DNA from: a virus
Strand: one strand, 5' to 3'
DNA length: 37,934 nucleotides
IMG/VR virus record: IMGVR_UViG_3300035661_003553
Location: 1 to 37,934 of that record
Below the pieces are notes generated by a model that saw only the letters and a list, made by a program, of their open reading frames with translations, was not told where the DNA came from and made no database searches. Every line of letters starts with the position of its first letter. Within the stretch, counting starts at the first letter, position 1. Positions 7,164 through 15,154 of this stretch are shown here, piece by piece. The position numbers were made by a program, and so were the translations under genes.

Positions 7164-7332
7164 TTGCCTTCTCCTTTTTTCTCGTTAATAATAAGCGTTT
7201 AAAGACATGACCTCCTTTATGAACGGGGGCAGAGATATAACTTCCAGGTCTCACGCTCCAATGAGAGTAATAACATATCCAAGTGGTCAGAATAGAATCG
7301 AAAGGAATCTCTTGCTCTTTAACTCTTGCCAC
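7150..7332 (-). CDS. Small hypothetical protein, paralogue of the next gene upstream
   Basis: The product is about 60 residues. It shares a core with the 61-aa product of 7319-7504: IPF, then LTTWICY, then a G-x-Y block and GGHV near the C-terminus. The pair is a tandem duplication. The GTG at 7330-7332 is preferred because GGAG lies 7 nt before it; an ATG two codons earlier is almost on top of that site. The C-terminus is strongly basic. No family recognised. It overlaps both neighbours. Confidence 0.68.
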   Translation of the reverse strand: MARVKEQEIPFDSILTTWICYYSHWSVRPGSYISAPVHKGGHVFKRLLLTRKKEKANDKR

Positions 7333-7504
7333 TTGCATTCTCCTTTACTGTTGATAGTTTATAGACATGGCCTCCTTCATAAGCGGCATCTGTCATATAA
7401 TGCCTAGGTCCAAGGGGCAAACGATAGCTATAACATATCCAAGTAGTTAAAACAGCATTGAAAGGAATCTTTTGCCCTTCATTCAAAATATCATTAAAAC
7501 TCAT
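7319..7504 (-). CDS. Small hypothetical protein, tandem paralogue
   Basis: The 61-residue product is the first gene after promoter P3. It shares IPF, LTTWICY and GGHV blocks with the downstream 60-aa protein, with different linkers. GGGAGGG precedes the ATG, and the leader from the predicted start is only about 15 nt. Unknown function; the early position and small size suit a host-takeover or regulatory protein, which is inference. Confidence 0.7.
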   Translation of the reverse strand: MSFNDILNEGQKIPFNAVLTTWICYSYRLPLGPRHYMTDAAYEGGHVYKLSTVKENASGKS

Positions 7505-7523
7505 TCTCTATGCCCTCCCTATG

Positions 7524-7552
7524 AATATAATTCTTAAACGAAAGTTTGTCAA
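7524..7552 (-). promoter_or_regulatory. Promoter P3, TTGACA-N17-TATATT
   Basis: -35 TTGACA (7547-7552), 17-bp spacer, -10 TATATT (7524-7529) on the minus strand, between the reductase gene stop and the small-gene cluster 7504-5272. Confidence 0.8.
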
Positions 7553-7578
7553 TAGCTGAGGCGCGATAGGGAAAGCCA

Positions 7579-10500
7579 TCAAACATGAGTGACCGCACAA
7601 GCTCCACCCGCGCACGCCGCTTGCTCAGTTAAGGCTGTATTATCCTCATCTTCAATAATCTCAGATAAGTTAATATCTTTCACTTTGCGAAGCATTTTTT
7701 CATATGTTTCCTCTGTACACTCTTCGAAGGGCATCTGAACGTAAGTATGATCATTAAGAGGAAGAACAGTAATCCCAGTATAACAATTCCTATTTTTCCA
7801 TAACCACTCCCTAGCCTCATCCCAATCATTTGGGCCTAGGGACACAGTAACACTCACATTGTGATGATTGTCTCCTTCATAGTGCCCAGGCGTAATCCAC
7901 TCATCTGCAAACTTCTTAACCCGCTCTAATAGCTGAATAGGCGTGCTATTTTTTAGGGTAATGGCTCCTTCCGGTGCCTTTTGTGGAATAGAAATAACTG
8001 CCTGAGTAGACGGCTTTAATGCATCGTCCTCAACAAGATCTGGACATACTTTTATCAGGTATCGATACAGAGCTTCATTCTTTCCCACTCTCATTCGCCT
8101 AATATAATATTGACTGTGCCACTCATGAATGCCAGAAGAGCAACCAAATACCAGCGATGTAGTTCCACTGGGCTTAATGCATGTAACCCTAGCGGCCCTG
8201 TTAATATTTATCAGTTTGGCAACACGTATATTTTCTTCTACACATATATTGGCCGCTTCTTCTATATTAAGCTTGAGTACGCCACCAGAGCAAATACCAG
8301 TCATACTCACGCCCAATAATGCATCTTTCTCACAATTCTTCTTCCACGTATCTCTGAGATAGTGAAAGTCTGTATAAGATGCCTGTAATGTCCCAATGAA
8401 AGCTGCTGCTTTACATCTATCATTCAACTCTTCCTGATTATTTACATCAGAAACATTGACTTCTGTTAGGTTACACTGCTTAGTTAGCACGTTTCCGAAT
8501 AGACATTGGTGCGTTTCGGGTTCCGTAAGACAGAATGACTTATGCGTTCCTGGCAGCCTGGTTATCGACTTCACTACTTGGTTTTTACCCTTATACTTGG
8601 CATTGCAGCCCTCCGACAGAGCCAGACGATGTGAGGGAATCTCACTGGCATTCGGAATATGCAAATACCAGAGATCCTGCTTCCGACGAATCTGCTTCTC
8701 CGCAATAGTTGTAAATCGTGAATCTGCCTTAGCGCATATATTAAGTGAAGATTGAATGCCACACTTTGTTAAGAGAAGTTGAGCATCACGAAGTTGACCT
8801 TTTTTACCATACAGACGGCACCCCCTATTGGCCTGTGAGCCATCTGCATCTATCCAGCCTGCCATGAAAAATAGGATAGACTTTTTAGACCAAGAAAACA
8901 CTTCTCTTGGAAGGGAATCATGCCATTTGAGCATTCTACATAGCTCGATTCTTAGCTCATTAAAATGGTGGGGGATTCTGTTTATATCTGTCTTTTTGTA
9001 ACTTTTCAATGAACCTATAGAGCCATCACCAAGGGCATATCCATAGTCATATGCCAGCGGTTCATCTGTACCACCTGCATCATATAGCACATTAGCTCTT
9101 GGCACACTTAGTGGATACTTAGAATTCTTGAGAAGGCTTCTGAGTTGGTCTGTAGTTACTTCACTGTATTCTTTCTGGAATCGATGTTTAACTAGCCACT
9201 TGTGATTACCAGTGACATCGAGATAGCTTCCGTCGGATAGAGAAACCCTGTAAAGAACATCATTCGTCCCCGTCTGAAATGGAGTCACTGTGGCCCAGTT
9301 TTTCCCATTCCAAATTTCGATTTTTTGGTTTACTGCCTCTTCAATAGGCACAATACCAGTCTTCGTGATAATAGGGGTATTTCCAGCCACGCACATCTGA
9401 TTGGACTTTAGAGATATCTCTGAGCAATTGCCCGTAACGCAATTGCTTAGTTGGAAGCAATGGGTTTCATCATATACAGAAATATCCCATACATCCTCCT
9501 TAATATCTGTAATTTCTACACTCTTAATCCGTATATTCCTCTGGAAAAATTGAATATTGTTATCTTTGAAAGATTTCAATTTGCTATCTTTCTCTTTATG
9601 TGTCAATTTGAACAGATAATTGAAATGATTGATCGACTCCGCATTTATATTAAGATGATAGTATGTATAGTCTTTCTCATGCTGCCCACCGTTTGATAAC
9701 GTTTTACGAGTTGTTTGCGATGTTATAGACGTTTTGATACCATAGAAGCCGAACATGTCCCTTAAGTCTTCCACTAACTTAACATAGGATGAATAAAATA
9801 GAGACCTGATGTGCCCCGCGTTGGAGCCAGCAGAGAGTAGACCATCCACAAATCCTTTTCTGAAAGCCTCAGACCCATTTTCCCAAATAACCTTAGGAAG
9901 GCCAAAAGACTTGTGCTCTACACCAAATTTATCAAAATATTCTCTAGCCGATTGTCCCTGAAAGTTTGCTTCATAGTCCCCGTTGCGGCGCAGAGTAAAA
10001 TGAATTTCTGGAGAAATTTTATTAGCTAAAATAGTTTTAATTTTTTCCAAAATACCACTTTCAGCATCTTTTTGGGACACAACTAACCCATACTGGCGCA
10101 CACCATCATCGGCTCCATCAGCAATCCATCCGTCGCCATAAAGCCATCCGATCAAAAACCCATCATCAGCATCTCCAAGCTGTCCGTCGAACATGCTATC
10201 TTCCGTAAGAAATGGCAATCTCATACCAGCTTTCAATTCTGTCGTCTCTTTCTTTTCCCAGCTTTTGTTCCAGCCACGATTAACTAATACCGGCCACTTA
10301 TGCTCCGGGGTACAATAATATTCTTTCCCATTTTCAAGGGTAATTTTATATAGGCTCTTGCCTCTCCCGCTTAAGAAGCACTTTGCAGGCGCATATTTAC
10401 CATAGAGGTTTTTCACCTCAAATGATTTGCCCTCCAAGCTTTCAATGTTTTTTACACCATCTTTAGTCATTATTCTAGTCCCGGCGCGAAGTGACGGGTT

Positions 10501-12393
10501 TATTCCAAGCTCTTTGTCATTTGTCCAGAAAATTCCCGGCTCGCCAGTATTAGAAATTTGTATTTTTTTCCACAATGCTTTAAATTCTTTCTCTTTCATT
10601 CTATGCCTGAGGAGAACAACTGAGTTATTAGCTCTAGCGCGTTGAGGATTTAATTCATACCAATGGTTATACTTACAAGTGAGCATTTCTTCGTCATCCA
10701 AGCTAAAGAGAGATATCATAGCCGCACGACGTATACCACCAGCAAGAACGGCATCAGCTATATAACACATAATGTCATGGCACTCAAGAGGGGTAAGCTT
10801 TGATCCATCTGGTTTACGGTCGAGTATCTTTTGTATATTATGAAGACAATCCTTAAGAGGTTCTGGGCCAGGAGCTTTACCGCCAGATGTGATCAACCTA
10901 GCCCCCTTAGGTCTAATGTCCCTAAAATCAAAATCTGGAAGAGTTTTATTATCCAAATATGCCCGAATTAATGCCTTAACTGCGTCTGCCCAACCCTCAA
11001 TAGAGTCTCCAACGAGATATCTTCGTTTTTTTATCGGTTTATGAATTACTGGCAATTTCTCAACATGGTGAGATTGAACAGAGTAGCCTACTCCACTCCC
11101 ACCTAAAAGTAAAAACATTGCCTCTGAGAATGCGTGAAGATCATCCACGGCCATATAAGAGCAATTGTAAGACCTAGATGGGGCTATTTCCATTGGTTTG
11201 CCGGCAAATTGCATGCTGTTGTGCGTTACTATCATTCTATCCCCAGCAAGAAAGCTATTATCATTAGAGTCTACATGGAAACAAGTCGCATTTCCAGTGC
11301 CGATATATTTTACCGAAGAAACAGTCCTATAGTTTGCCTCCTCGTCGGCCTTGATGAGCTTAGGCAACGTCTCTAGCTTTTTCGGCAATCTGAATACCGG
11401 CAGTTCCGTCAAGAAAGATATAGTTGAAACCTTACTAACTCTCTCAATATATTGAATCCCCAAAGAACTAAGAAGCTCTTTGAACCCTGCTATCAAAGCC
11501 ATGTTAGTATTGCGGAACAAATATCTTCCGCCAACACAAGAACCGTTTGTATCCATAAGCCCTTGTACCAAACCGATTCTCTGATCAATAGACCCCTGCA
11601 TATATATCCTTGGGATGTGTTTATTAGTTTCAAGAGAATACATAGCAAGCATTGGCTTAAGCCCAATCACGTTAAATGCATACTTATTTTTTACGTCTGC
11701 CGGTTGAATCTTAAACCCTGTCTTTATATACTGCTCCGCCATAAACTCCATATCGGCAGGCTCCGTTGCGTACTGGGTTCCGTTACTATGCCCATTACCC
11801 AACCACAATCCTAAAATATAGGGATCGATATGCAGCTCTACGCTATCTCTTTGGATAGGTTTTGGATTATGAATATATATATTGCCTTTGTGCGATCGGC
11901 TATAATAATCTTTGATAAATTTGGTGTCTACAACTCTAGGCGCTTTATCGTATTTCAGGTCATCATTCGTTTTCACAATCCAAAGATGTTCACTGCAAGC
12001 AACTAGATGTGAATCATCGTTGAAACTTATTTGATATAGCTCCTTATCATGAAAGTGAGTAACTCCCAATACCTTTGTTTCGGTCCCTTCCGATGAGTAT
12101 AAAATATCTCCTTCCTGAATATCTTTAGCAAGCTTCCACCCATATTTAGTCATTATCGGCGTAGAGTCTTCCAGTGCCCTCATACTTGGAACCACCTTCT
12201 TAGCATATACAAACTCATACGCCTTTTTGATTTCCTGCTCCAGCGAAGGAAACTTTTTAATATGCATTTCCATATTCCTAGTAACAATTTCTTCCCACGT
12301 TTCACGGCGTTTCAGCCCCGGAATATACTTCGCATATTTTGAATATACTGTAATATCCGAAAGAATTTTACGAGACAACTCTGACTTATCCAT
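7579..12393 (-). CDS. nrdJ: Class II (cobalamin-dependent) ribonucleotide reductase with three inteins
   Basis: The 1604-residue precursor contains 622 residues of reductase exteins (1-72, 393-633, 990-1000, 1307-1604). The spliced enzyme resembles the monomeric Lactobacillus leichmannii type. Visible motifs: PSMR/SMQFAG, YNCS with Cys411 as the first redox Cys, GGSGVGYSVQ, and the active-site N-P-C-S-E (Asn632, Pro633, then Cys990, Ser991, Glu992 after splicing). The second redox Cys is 1307, and CKPSGT-like and LPLNDHTY segments are present. A C-terminal CAGGAC pair (Cys1594, Cys1599) matches the C-x4-C reductant of class II enzymes. After splicing, the active-site Cys and second redox Cys are 11 residues apart, as in Cys408/Cys419 of the model enzyme. 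It makes deoxyribonucleotides for phage replication. It follows the DnaB-like helicase, with ribosome site AAAGGAG. Splicing must remove all three inserts for activity. Confidence 0.95.
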   Translation of the reverse strand: MDKSELSRKILSDITVYSKYAKYIPGLKRRETWEEIVTRNMEMHIKKFPSLEQEIKKAYEFVYAKKVVPSMRALEDSTPIMTKYGWKLAKDIQEGDILYSSEGTETKVLGVTHFHDKELYQISFNDDSHLVACSEHLWIVKTNDDLKYDKAPRVVDTKFIKDYYSRSHKGNIYIHNPKPIQRDSVELHIDPYILGLWLGNGHSNGTQYATEPADMEFMAEQYIKTGFKIQPADVKNKYAFNVIGLKPMLAMYSLETNKHIPRIYMQGSIDQRIGLVQGLMDTNGSCVGGRYLFRNTNMALIAGFKELLSSLGIQYIERVSKVSTISFLTELPVFRLPKKLETLPKLIKADEEANYRTVSSVKYIGTGNATCFHVDSNDNSFLAGDRMIVTHNSMQFAGKPMEIAPSRSYNCSYMAVDDLHAFSEAMFLLLGGSGVGYSVQSHHVEKLPVIHKPIKKRRYLVGDSIEGWADAVKALIRAYLDNKTLPDFDFRDIRPKGARLITSGGKAPGPEPLKDCLHNIQKILDRKPDGSKLTPLECHDIMCYIADAVLAGGIRRAAMISLFSLDDEEMLTCKYNHWYELNPQRARANNSVVLLRHRMKEKEFKALWKKIQISNTGEPGIFWTNDKELGINPSLRAGTRIMTKDGVKNIESLEGKSFEVKNLYGKYAPAKCFLSGRGKSLYKITLENGKEYYCTPEHKWPVLVNRGWNKSWEKKETTELKAGMRLPFLTEDSMFDGQLGDADDGFLIGWLYGDGWIADGADDGVRQYGLVVSQKDAESGILEKIKTILANKISPEIHFTLRRNGDYEANFQGQSAREYFDKFGVEHKSFGLPKVIWENGSEAFRKGFVDGLLSAGSNAGHIRSLFYSSYVKLVEDLRDMFGFYGIKTSITSQTTRKTLSNGGQHEKDYTYYHLNINAESINHFNYLFKLTHKEKDSKLKSFKDNNIQFFQRNIRIKSVEITDIKEDVWDISVYDETHCFQLSNCVTGNCSEISLKSNQMCVAGNTPIITKTGIVPIEEAVNQKIEIWNGKNWATVTPFQTGTNDVLYRVSLSDGSYLDVTGNHKWLVKHRFQKEYSEVTTDQLRSLLKNSKYPLSVPRANVLYDAGGTDEPLAYDYGYALGDGSIGSLKSYKKTDINRIPHHFNELRIELCRMLKWHDSLPREVFSWSKKSILFFMAGWIDADGSQANRGCRLYGKKGQLRDAQLLLTKCGIQSSLNICAKADSRFTTIAEKQIRRKQDLWYLHIPNASEIPSHRLALSEGCNAKYKGKNQVVKSITRLPGTHKSFCLTEPETHQCLFGNVLTKQCNLTEVNVSDVNNQEELNDRCKAAAFIGTLQASYTDFHYLRDTWKKNCEKDALLGVSMTGICSGGVLKLNIEEAANICVEENIRVAKLININRAARVTCIKPSGTTSLVFGCSSGIHEWHSQYYIRRMRVGKNEALYRYLIKVCPDLVEDDALKPSTQAVISIPQKAPEGAITLKNSTPIQLLERVKKFADEWITPGHYEGDNHHNVSVTVSLGPNDWDEAREWLWKNRNCYTGITVLPLNDHTYVQMPFEECTEETYEKMLRKVKDINLSEIIEDEDNTALTEQAACAGGACAVTHV
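8476..9393 (-). other. Intein 3 of the reductase (residues 1001-1306), Gln-terminal
   Basis: The 306-residue insert starts with Cys1001 (CVAGNTPIIT) and ends VLTKQ before Cys1307, the second redox Cys of the reductase. The terminal residue is Gln, not Asn, and Lys replaces the penultimate His. Gln-ended inteins are known but uncommon. Both LAGLIDADG motifs are intact (YALGDGS, Asp1123, and WIDADGS, Asp1184), so an active homing endonuclease is likely. Confidence 0.88.
9427..10494 (-). other. Intein 2 of the reductase (residues 634-989), next to the catalytic Cys
   Basis: The 356-residue insert starts with Ser634 (SLRAGTRIMT) and ends VTGN before Cys990, which is the active-site Cys of the reductase. 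Penultimate residue is Gly instead of His. Block B has TPEHKW. A LAGLIDADG pair is present: LIGWLYGDG keeps its Asp (754), while the second motif GFVDGLLSAGS has lost the catalytic Asp. The homing nuclease is therefore probably decaying. Confidence 0.88.
11218..12177 (-). other. Intein 1 of the reductase (residues 73-392), class 3 type
   Basis: The 320-residue insert begins with Ala where most inteins have Cys or Ser (ALEDSTPIMT) and ends VTHN before Ser393. It carries a Trp in block B (EHLW, Trp138), a Cys in block F (TCFHVD, Cys371) and a Thr before the final His-Asn (Thr390). This is the Trp-Cys-Thr set of class 3 inteins, which start splicing from the block F Cys. The LAGLIDADG endonuclease motifs are LGLWLGNG and GLMDTNGS. 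In both, the metal-binding Asp is Asn (Asn200, Asn283), so the nuclease is probably dead. Confidence 0.88.
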
Positions 12394-12452
12394 TATAGCC
12401 TCTCCTTTGTGCTCACCTGTTGTAGTGGCGATTTAGTGCTTAAAATTTTCAT
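12393..12452 (-). CDS. Possible 19-codon leader ORF coupled to the reductase
   Basis: A short frame starts with ATG at 12450-12452, ends with TAA at 12393-12395 and overlaps the reductase start as TAATG. The stop/start overlap suggests translational coupling, and the reductase ribosome site lies within it. It lacks a good ribosome site of its own, and the frame is also open upstream for about 17 codons, so it may be chance. Confidence 0.25.
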   Translation of the reverse strand: MKILSTKSPLQQVSTKERL

Positions 12453-12476
12453 ATTAATAGTGACTTTTTCCTCAAA

Positions 12477-12505
12477 AACATACACTCTGTATGAGGCCAA
12501 GACAA
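12477..12505 (-). promoter_or_regulatory. Possible weak promoter before the reductase
   Basis: TTGTCT (12500-12505), spacer 17, TATGTT (12477-12482) on the minus strand in the 123-bp gap between the helicase and reductase genes. It differs from the six strong sites by two to three bases. Confidence 0.35.
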
Positions 12506-12516
12506 TATCCGATTAC

Positions 12517-14016
12517 TTAACTTCCCTCTAAGGTCGCATATGAAACATCCAAAATGTGATGTATTTGCATTCGAGAGAAATCTTTTTGCATAACAATTAC
12601 ACCTCTTTCTCCACCTCTATTTTTCACCAAATATAACTTCATTGTCAAATCGGTATCGTCTCCTTGCTTCTCTTCCTCTTGTTTTTCTAGTGGATCTTCT
12701 ATCTGTACTATGATATTAACATTATAAGCCATACCCTCTGCCCTGGAAACACGATGGGTTCCATATCTCGCTGTTTCTCCCTTAATAGAACGAATGGAAG
12801 TAGATTGAGCTGCAGATATTACAGGAATGCGCTTGCTCCTGGCATACTCATGCACCTCTTCCGATATAGCTGTCTGTTTTTTCCAGTCTTCCCCGGTATC
12901 TCTATAATTATCCGTAGTAGCTTTCATGATTTGCAGATAGTCTATTATGACAACGTCCATTTTGACGCCATGCAACGCTTCCTGCCTATCCACTTCCGTC
13001 GCTATGAAATTAATGTCTTCTCCACGTGGAACGTCAATTACATAAAATCCAACTGGACCCTTCCCGCTACGTACAGACTCTAAGTAATTTAAATATATCT
13101 GCTCATCCTGCTCGCTTAATTGACCTCGTTTAATTTCTCTCTCTTTTAGACCAAGAGAAGCAGAACAAAAACGCCTTAAGCAATCTTCTGCTGGCATTTC
13201 AATGGAAACATATGCCACGTTCTTCGGTGGTATGGTATAGATATCTGCTGGAGTGGCAAAAATTGTTCCACATTTTGGACAGCGATCTTTAGAATATAGA
13301 AATAATTGAAATCCACATTTAGCGCAATATCTAATTCCGTTGGCGATATATGCGGACATAGCGATAAGACTAATAGACTTGCCTCCACCTGTTGGCCCCA
13401 CAATAAGTAAAACTTCTCCAGAATTTACTCCCCACGTCAATTCGTCAAGTTTCTGGAATCCCGTCATTACGCCCCTGACCAATTCCGGATGTGTTTTGGC
13501 TGTTTGATAAAGATCTTTCATGGCTGGAGCGCTTTCAGCTAGAGACGTTCTGACCACTCTATCTTGAGCAGCTAACGTTACAATCTCACTGCCCACTTTA
13601 GCTAGGTCTTTAGCTGCCGTTATTGGGTCATTCATGCGATTGCAAGTTTTGTCTGCCTTAGATACAGCCTCATGTAGCATGCCCTTAAAATGTCTAGTCT
13701 TGATAGCATCTACATAATATTTATAGTCTTTAACTGGGGTTTTCAAATTCTCAAGAGACATATAAAGAGCATAACCCCTAGAAAGCTCTACACTAGAGAC
13801 GCCCCTTCGTTTTAATTGATCAAAAACTTTTTCTTTATCCAACACCTCTTTAAACTTCTTATAGTACAAAACTATGTTTTCATATACTGGGCGCCACTCA
13901 GCGTTAAAATAGGCCCCTGTTAATTTATCTACCTCAATTGCAGTTATAACCGATTGTTTATCCTGCAATAAGATAGAAAGCAAGTATTCGTCTATAGATA
14001 TATTCTGATCAATCAA
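12517..14016 (-). CDS. dnaB: DnaB-family replicative helicase with zinc-ribbon insert
   Basis: The 499-residue protein has a helical N-terminal DnaB domain (about 1-120) and a RecA-type core. The core has Walker A GPTGGGKS at 207-214, SIEMP at 271-275, Walker B VVIIDYLQ at 355-362 and an arginine/Gln region near the C-terminus. It drives 5'-3' fork unwinding as a hexamer. Unusually, two Cys pairs (Cys231/Cys234 and Cys246/Cys249) form a zinc ribbon inserted between the Walker A helix and the SIEMP strand. It starts at TTG overlapping the TGA of the loader gene, with AGGAAGG 7 nt upstream. The neighbours (loader, UvsW-like helicase, reductase) confirm a replication module. Confidence 0.93.
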   Translation of the reverse strand: MIDQNISIDEYLLSILLQDKQSVITAIEVDKLTGAYFNAEWRPVYENIVLYYKKFKEVLDKEKVFDQLKRRGVSSVELSRGYALYMSLENLKTPVKDYKYYVDAIKTRHFKGMLHEAVSKADKTCNRMNDPITAAKDLAKVGSEIVTLAAQDRVVRTSLAESAPAMKDLYQTAKTHPELVRGVMTGFQKLDELTWGVNSGEVLLIVGPTGGGKSISLIAMSAYIANGIRYCAKCGFQLFLYSKDRCPKCGTIFATPADIYTIPPKNVAYVSIEMPAEDCLRRFCSASLGLKEREIKRGQLSEQDEQIYLNYLESVRSGKGPVGFYVIDVPRGEDINFIATEVDRQEALHGVKMDVVIIDYLQIMKATTDNYRDTGEDWKKQTAISEEVHEYARSKRIPVISAAQSTSIRSIKGETARYGTHRVSRAEGMAYNVNIIVQIEDPLEKQEEEKQGDDTDLTMKLYLVKNRGGERGVIVMQKDFSRMQIHHILDVSYATLEGS

Positions 14017-14765
14017 GATTGCGCCTTCCTAAAGTCTATACCCGCATGATATAAAACCACTGTCGTAGTTGCATCCAGAATAGAATCTATAGACCGGCCT
14101 GGACCACCATACTTAGCCTTTAATTCGTCAATCGAATCATTGGTAACGATAACAGTAGTTAATGCGGCATCGCTTCTAGTCTTAAGTGTATTTTCTGCTA
14201 CAAACTTTGCATAATTAGCAATAGCGCTCGTTGTGTCAACCTCGCCCAGTTGATTTGTTTTAGTGTATTCCTTGCCAAATTCATCTATTACCAACAAATC
14301 GCAGGCATGCAGTCTTTCCAATATTTCTTCTCTATTATCTTCTCGTGAATAATACAGAGAGATTAATTGATTAAATAGAATATACTGTGCCGATATACCT
14401 TGTGTCGCAGCGGCCTTTAAGAGTATACTGGACAGCATTGTTTTGCCAGTTCCATTCGCTCCACTGACAATGATAAGTGGAATATTTCTTACTGTATTTT
14501 CCACCTGAAAGATTAACTTGGACCATTTCTCTTTCAAGTCTTGTACTACTGGATTATGTTCCTGCCCAACGCCAAAATCTGCTACTTTAGCTTGCCAAAA
14601 TTTAGCAGGGACATTAGCTGCTGCGGTAGCCTCATACATTAGCATTAGGGCATGGCATCGGCAACCAGGATCATCCCCATGACATATCGGGCACTGATTT
14701 ACTACACTCTTCTTCAGTTCAGCCAGTTTTTTAAATACTACAGACCTATTACTACCAATAATCAT
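14013..14765 (-). CDS. DnaC/DnaI-like helicase-loader ATPase
   Basis: The 250-residue protein has an N-terminal zinc site with Cys25, Cys28, Cys35 and Cys37 (CPIC then CRC), as in DnaI-type loaders. An AAA core follows with Walker A GANGTGKT at 102-109 and Walker B DLLVIDEFG at 156-164. It should load the DnaB-like helicase encoded directly downstream; the two genes overlap by 4 nt. IstB-type transposition ATPases are related but are excluded by context. The ATG overlaps the stop of the 130-aa gene as ATGA. Confidence 0.9.
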   Translation of the reverse strand: MIIGSNRSVVFKKLAELKKSVVNQCPICHGDDPGCRCHALMLMYEATAAANVPAKFWQAKVADFGVGQEHNPVVQDLKEKWSKLIFQVENTVRNIPLIIVSGANGTGKTMLSSILLKAAATQGISAQYILFNQLISLYYSREDNREEILERLHACDLLVIDEFGKEYTKTNQLGEVDTTSAIANYAKFVAENTLKTRSDAALTTVIVTNDSIDELKAKYGGPGRSIDSILDATTTVVLYHAGIDFRKAQS

Positions 14766-15154
14766 TTGCTTTTTCCTTTGCGAGGTAACTTTAATGGCAA
14801 ATCATCCAAGCTTACCCCTCCCAACCGATCTTGAGAATACCCCGGTGGGCCCTGTTCCACTATCTCCTGGGCAACATCTAGCGGAGGAATTCTACTAGTC
14901 CCCACACCAATCATTCCCGGTGGACTCAATGGAGAAGGGAGCTGTGACGCGGTAGAAGACTGTAATTTCATATAATTCAACAAGACTTCAGGCGGCTCTT
15001 TAAAGAAATGAATAGTAGCCGCATGTGCAATATTTATCATCACTATCTCATTATCGTTCCTGGAGACTTTAATAAAGTCTGTGCCCCATTGCCCTTCATA
15101 TATGCCGCCGCCTAAAAGCGTCCCATCGTTAGCGCTAATTAATACATATTTCAT
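14762..15154 (-). CDS. Hypothetical protein, possible Sm-like N-terminal fold
   Basis: The 130-residue product has a strand-rich N-terminal half. Its spacing loosely resembles an Sm/Hfq barrel: DGTLLGGGIYEG, then a TDFIKV strand, then an INIAHAATIHF strand. A Pro/Ser-rich disordered half with a basic tail follows. The similarity is pattern-level only. It sits between the 287-aa unknown and the helicase loader with ATGA overlaps on both sides, so it probably belongs to replication. AGGAGGAAGGG precedes the ATG. Confidence 0.75.
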   Translation of the reverse strand: MKYVLISANDGTLLGGGIYEGQWGTDFIKVSRNDNEIVMINIAHAATIHFFKEPPEVLLNYMKLQSSTASQLPSPLSPPGMIGVGTSRIPPLDVAQEIVEQGPPGYSQDRLGGVSLDDLPLKLPRKGKSK

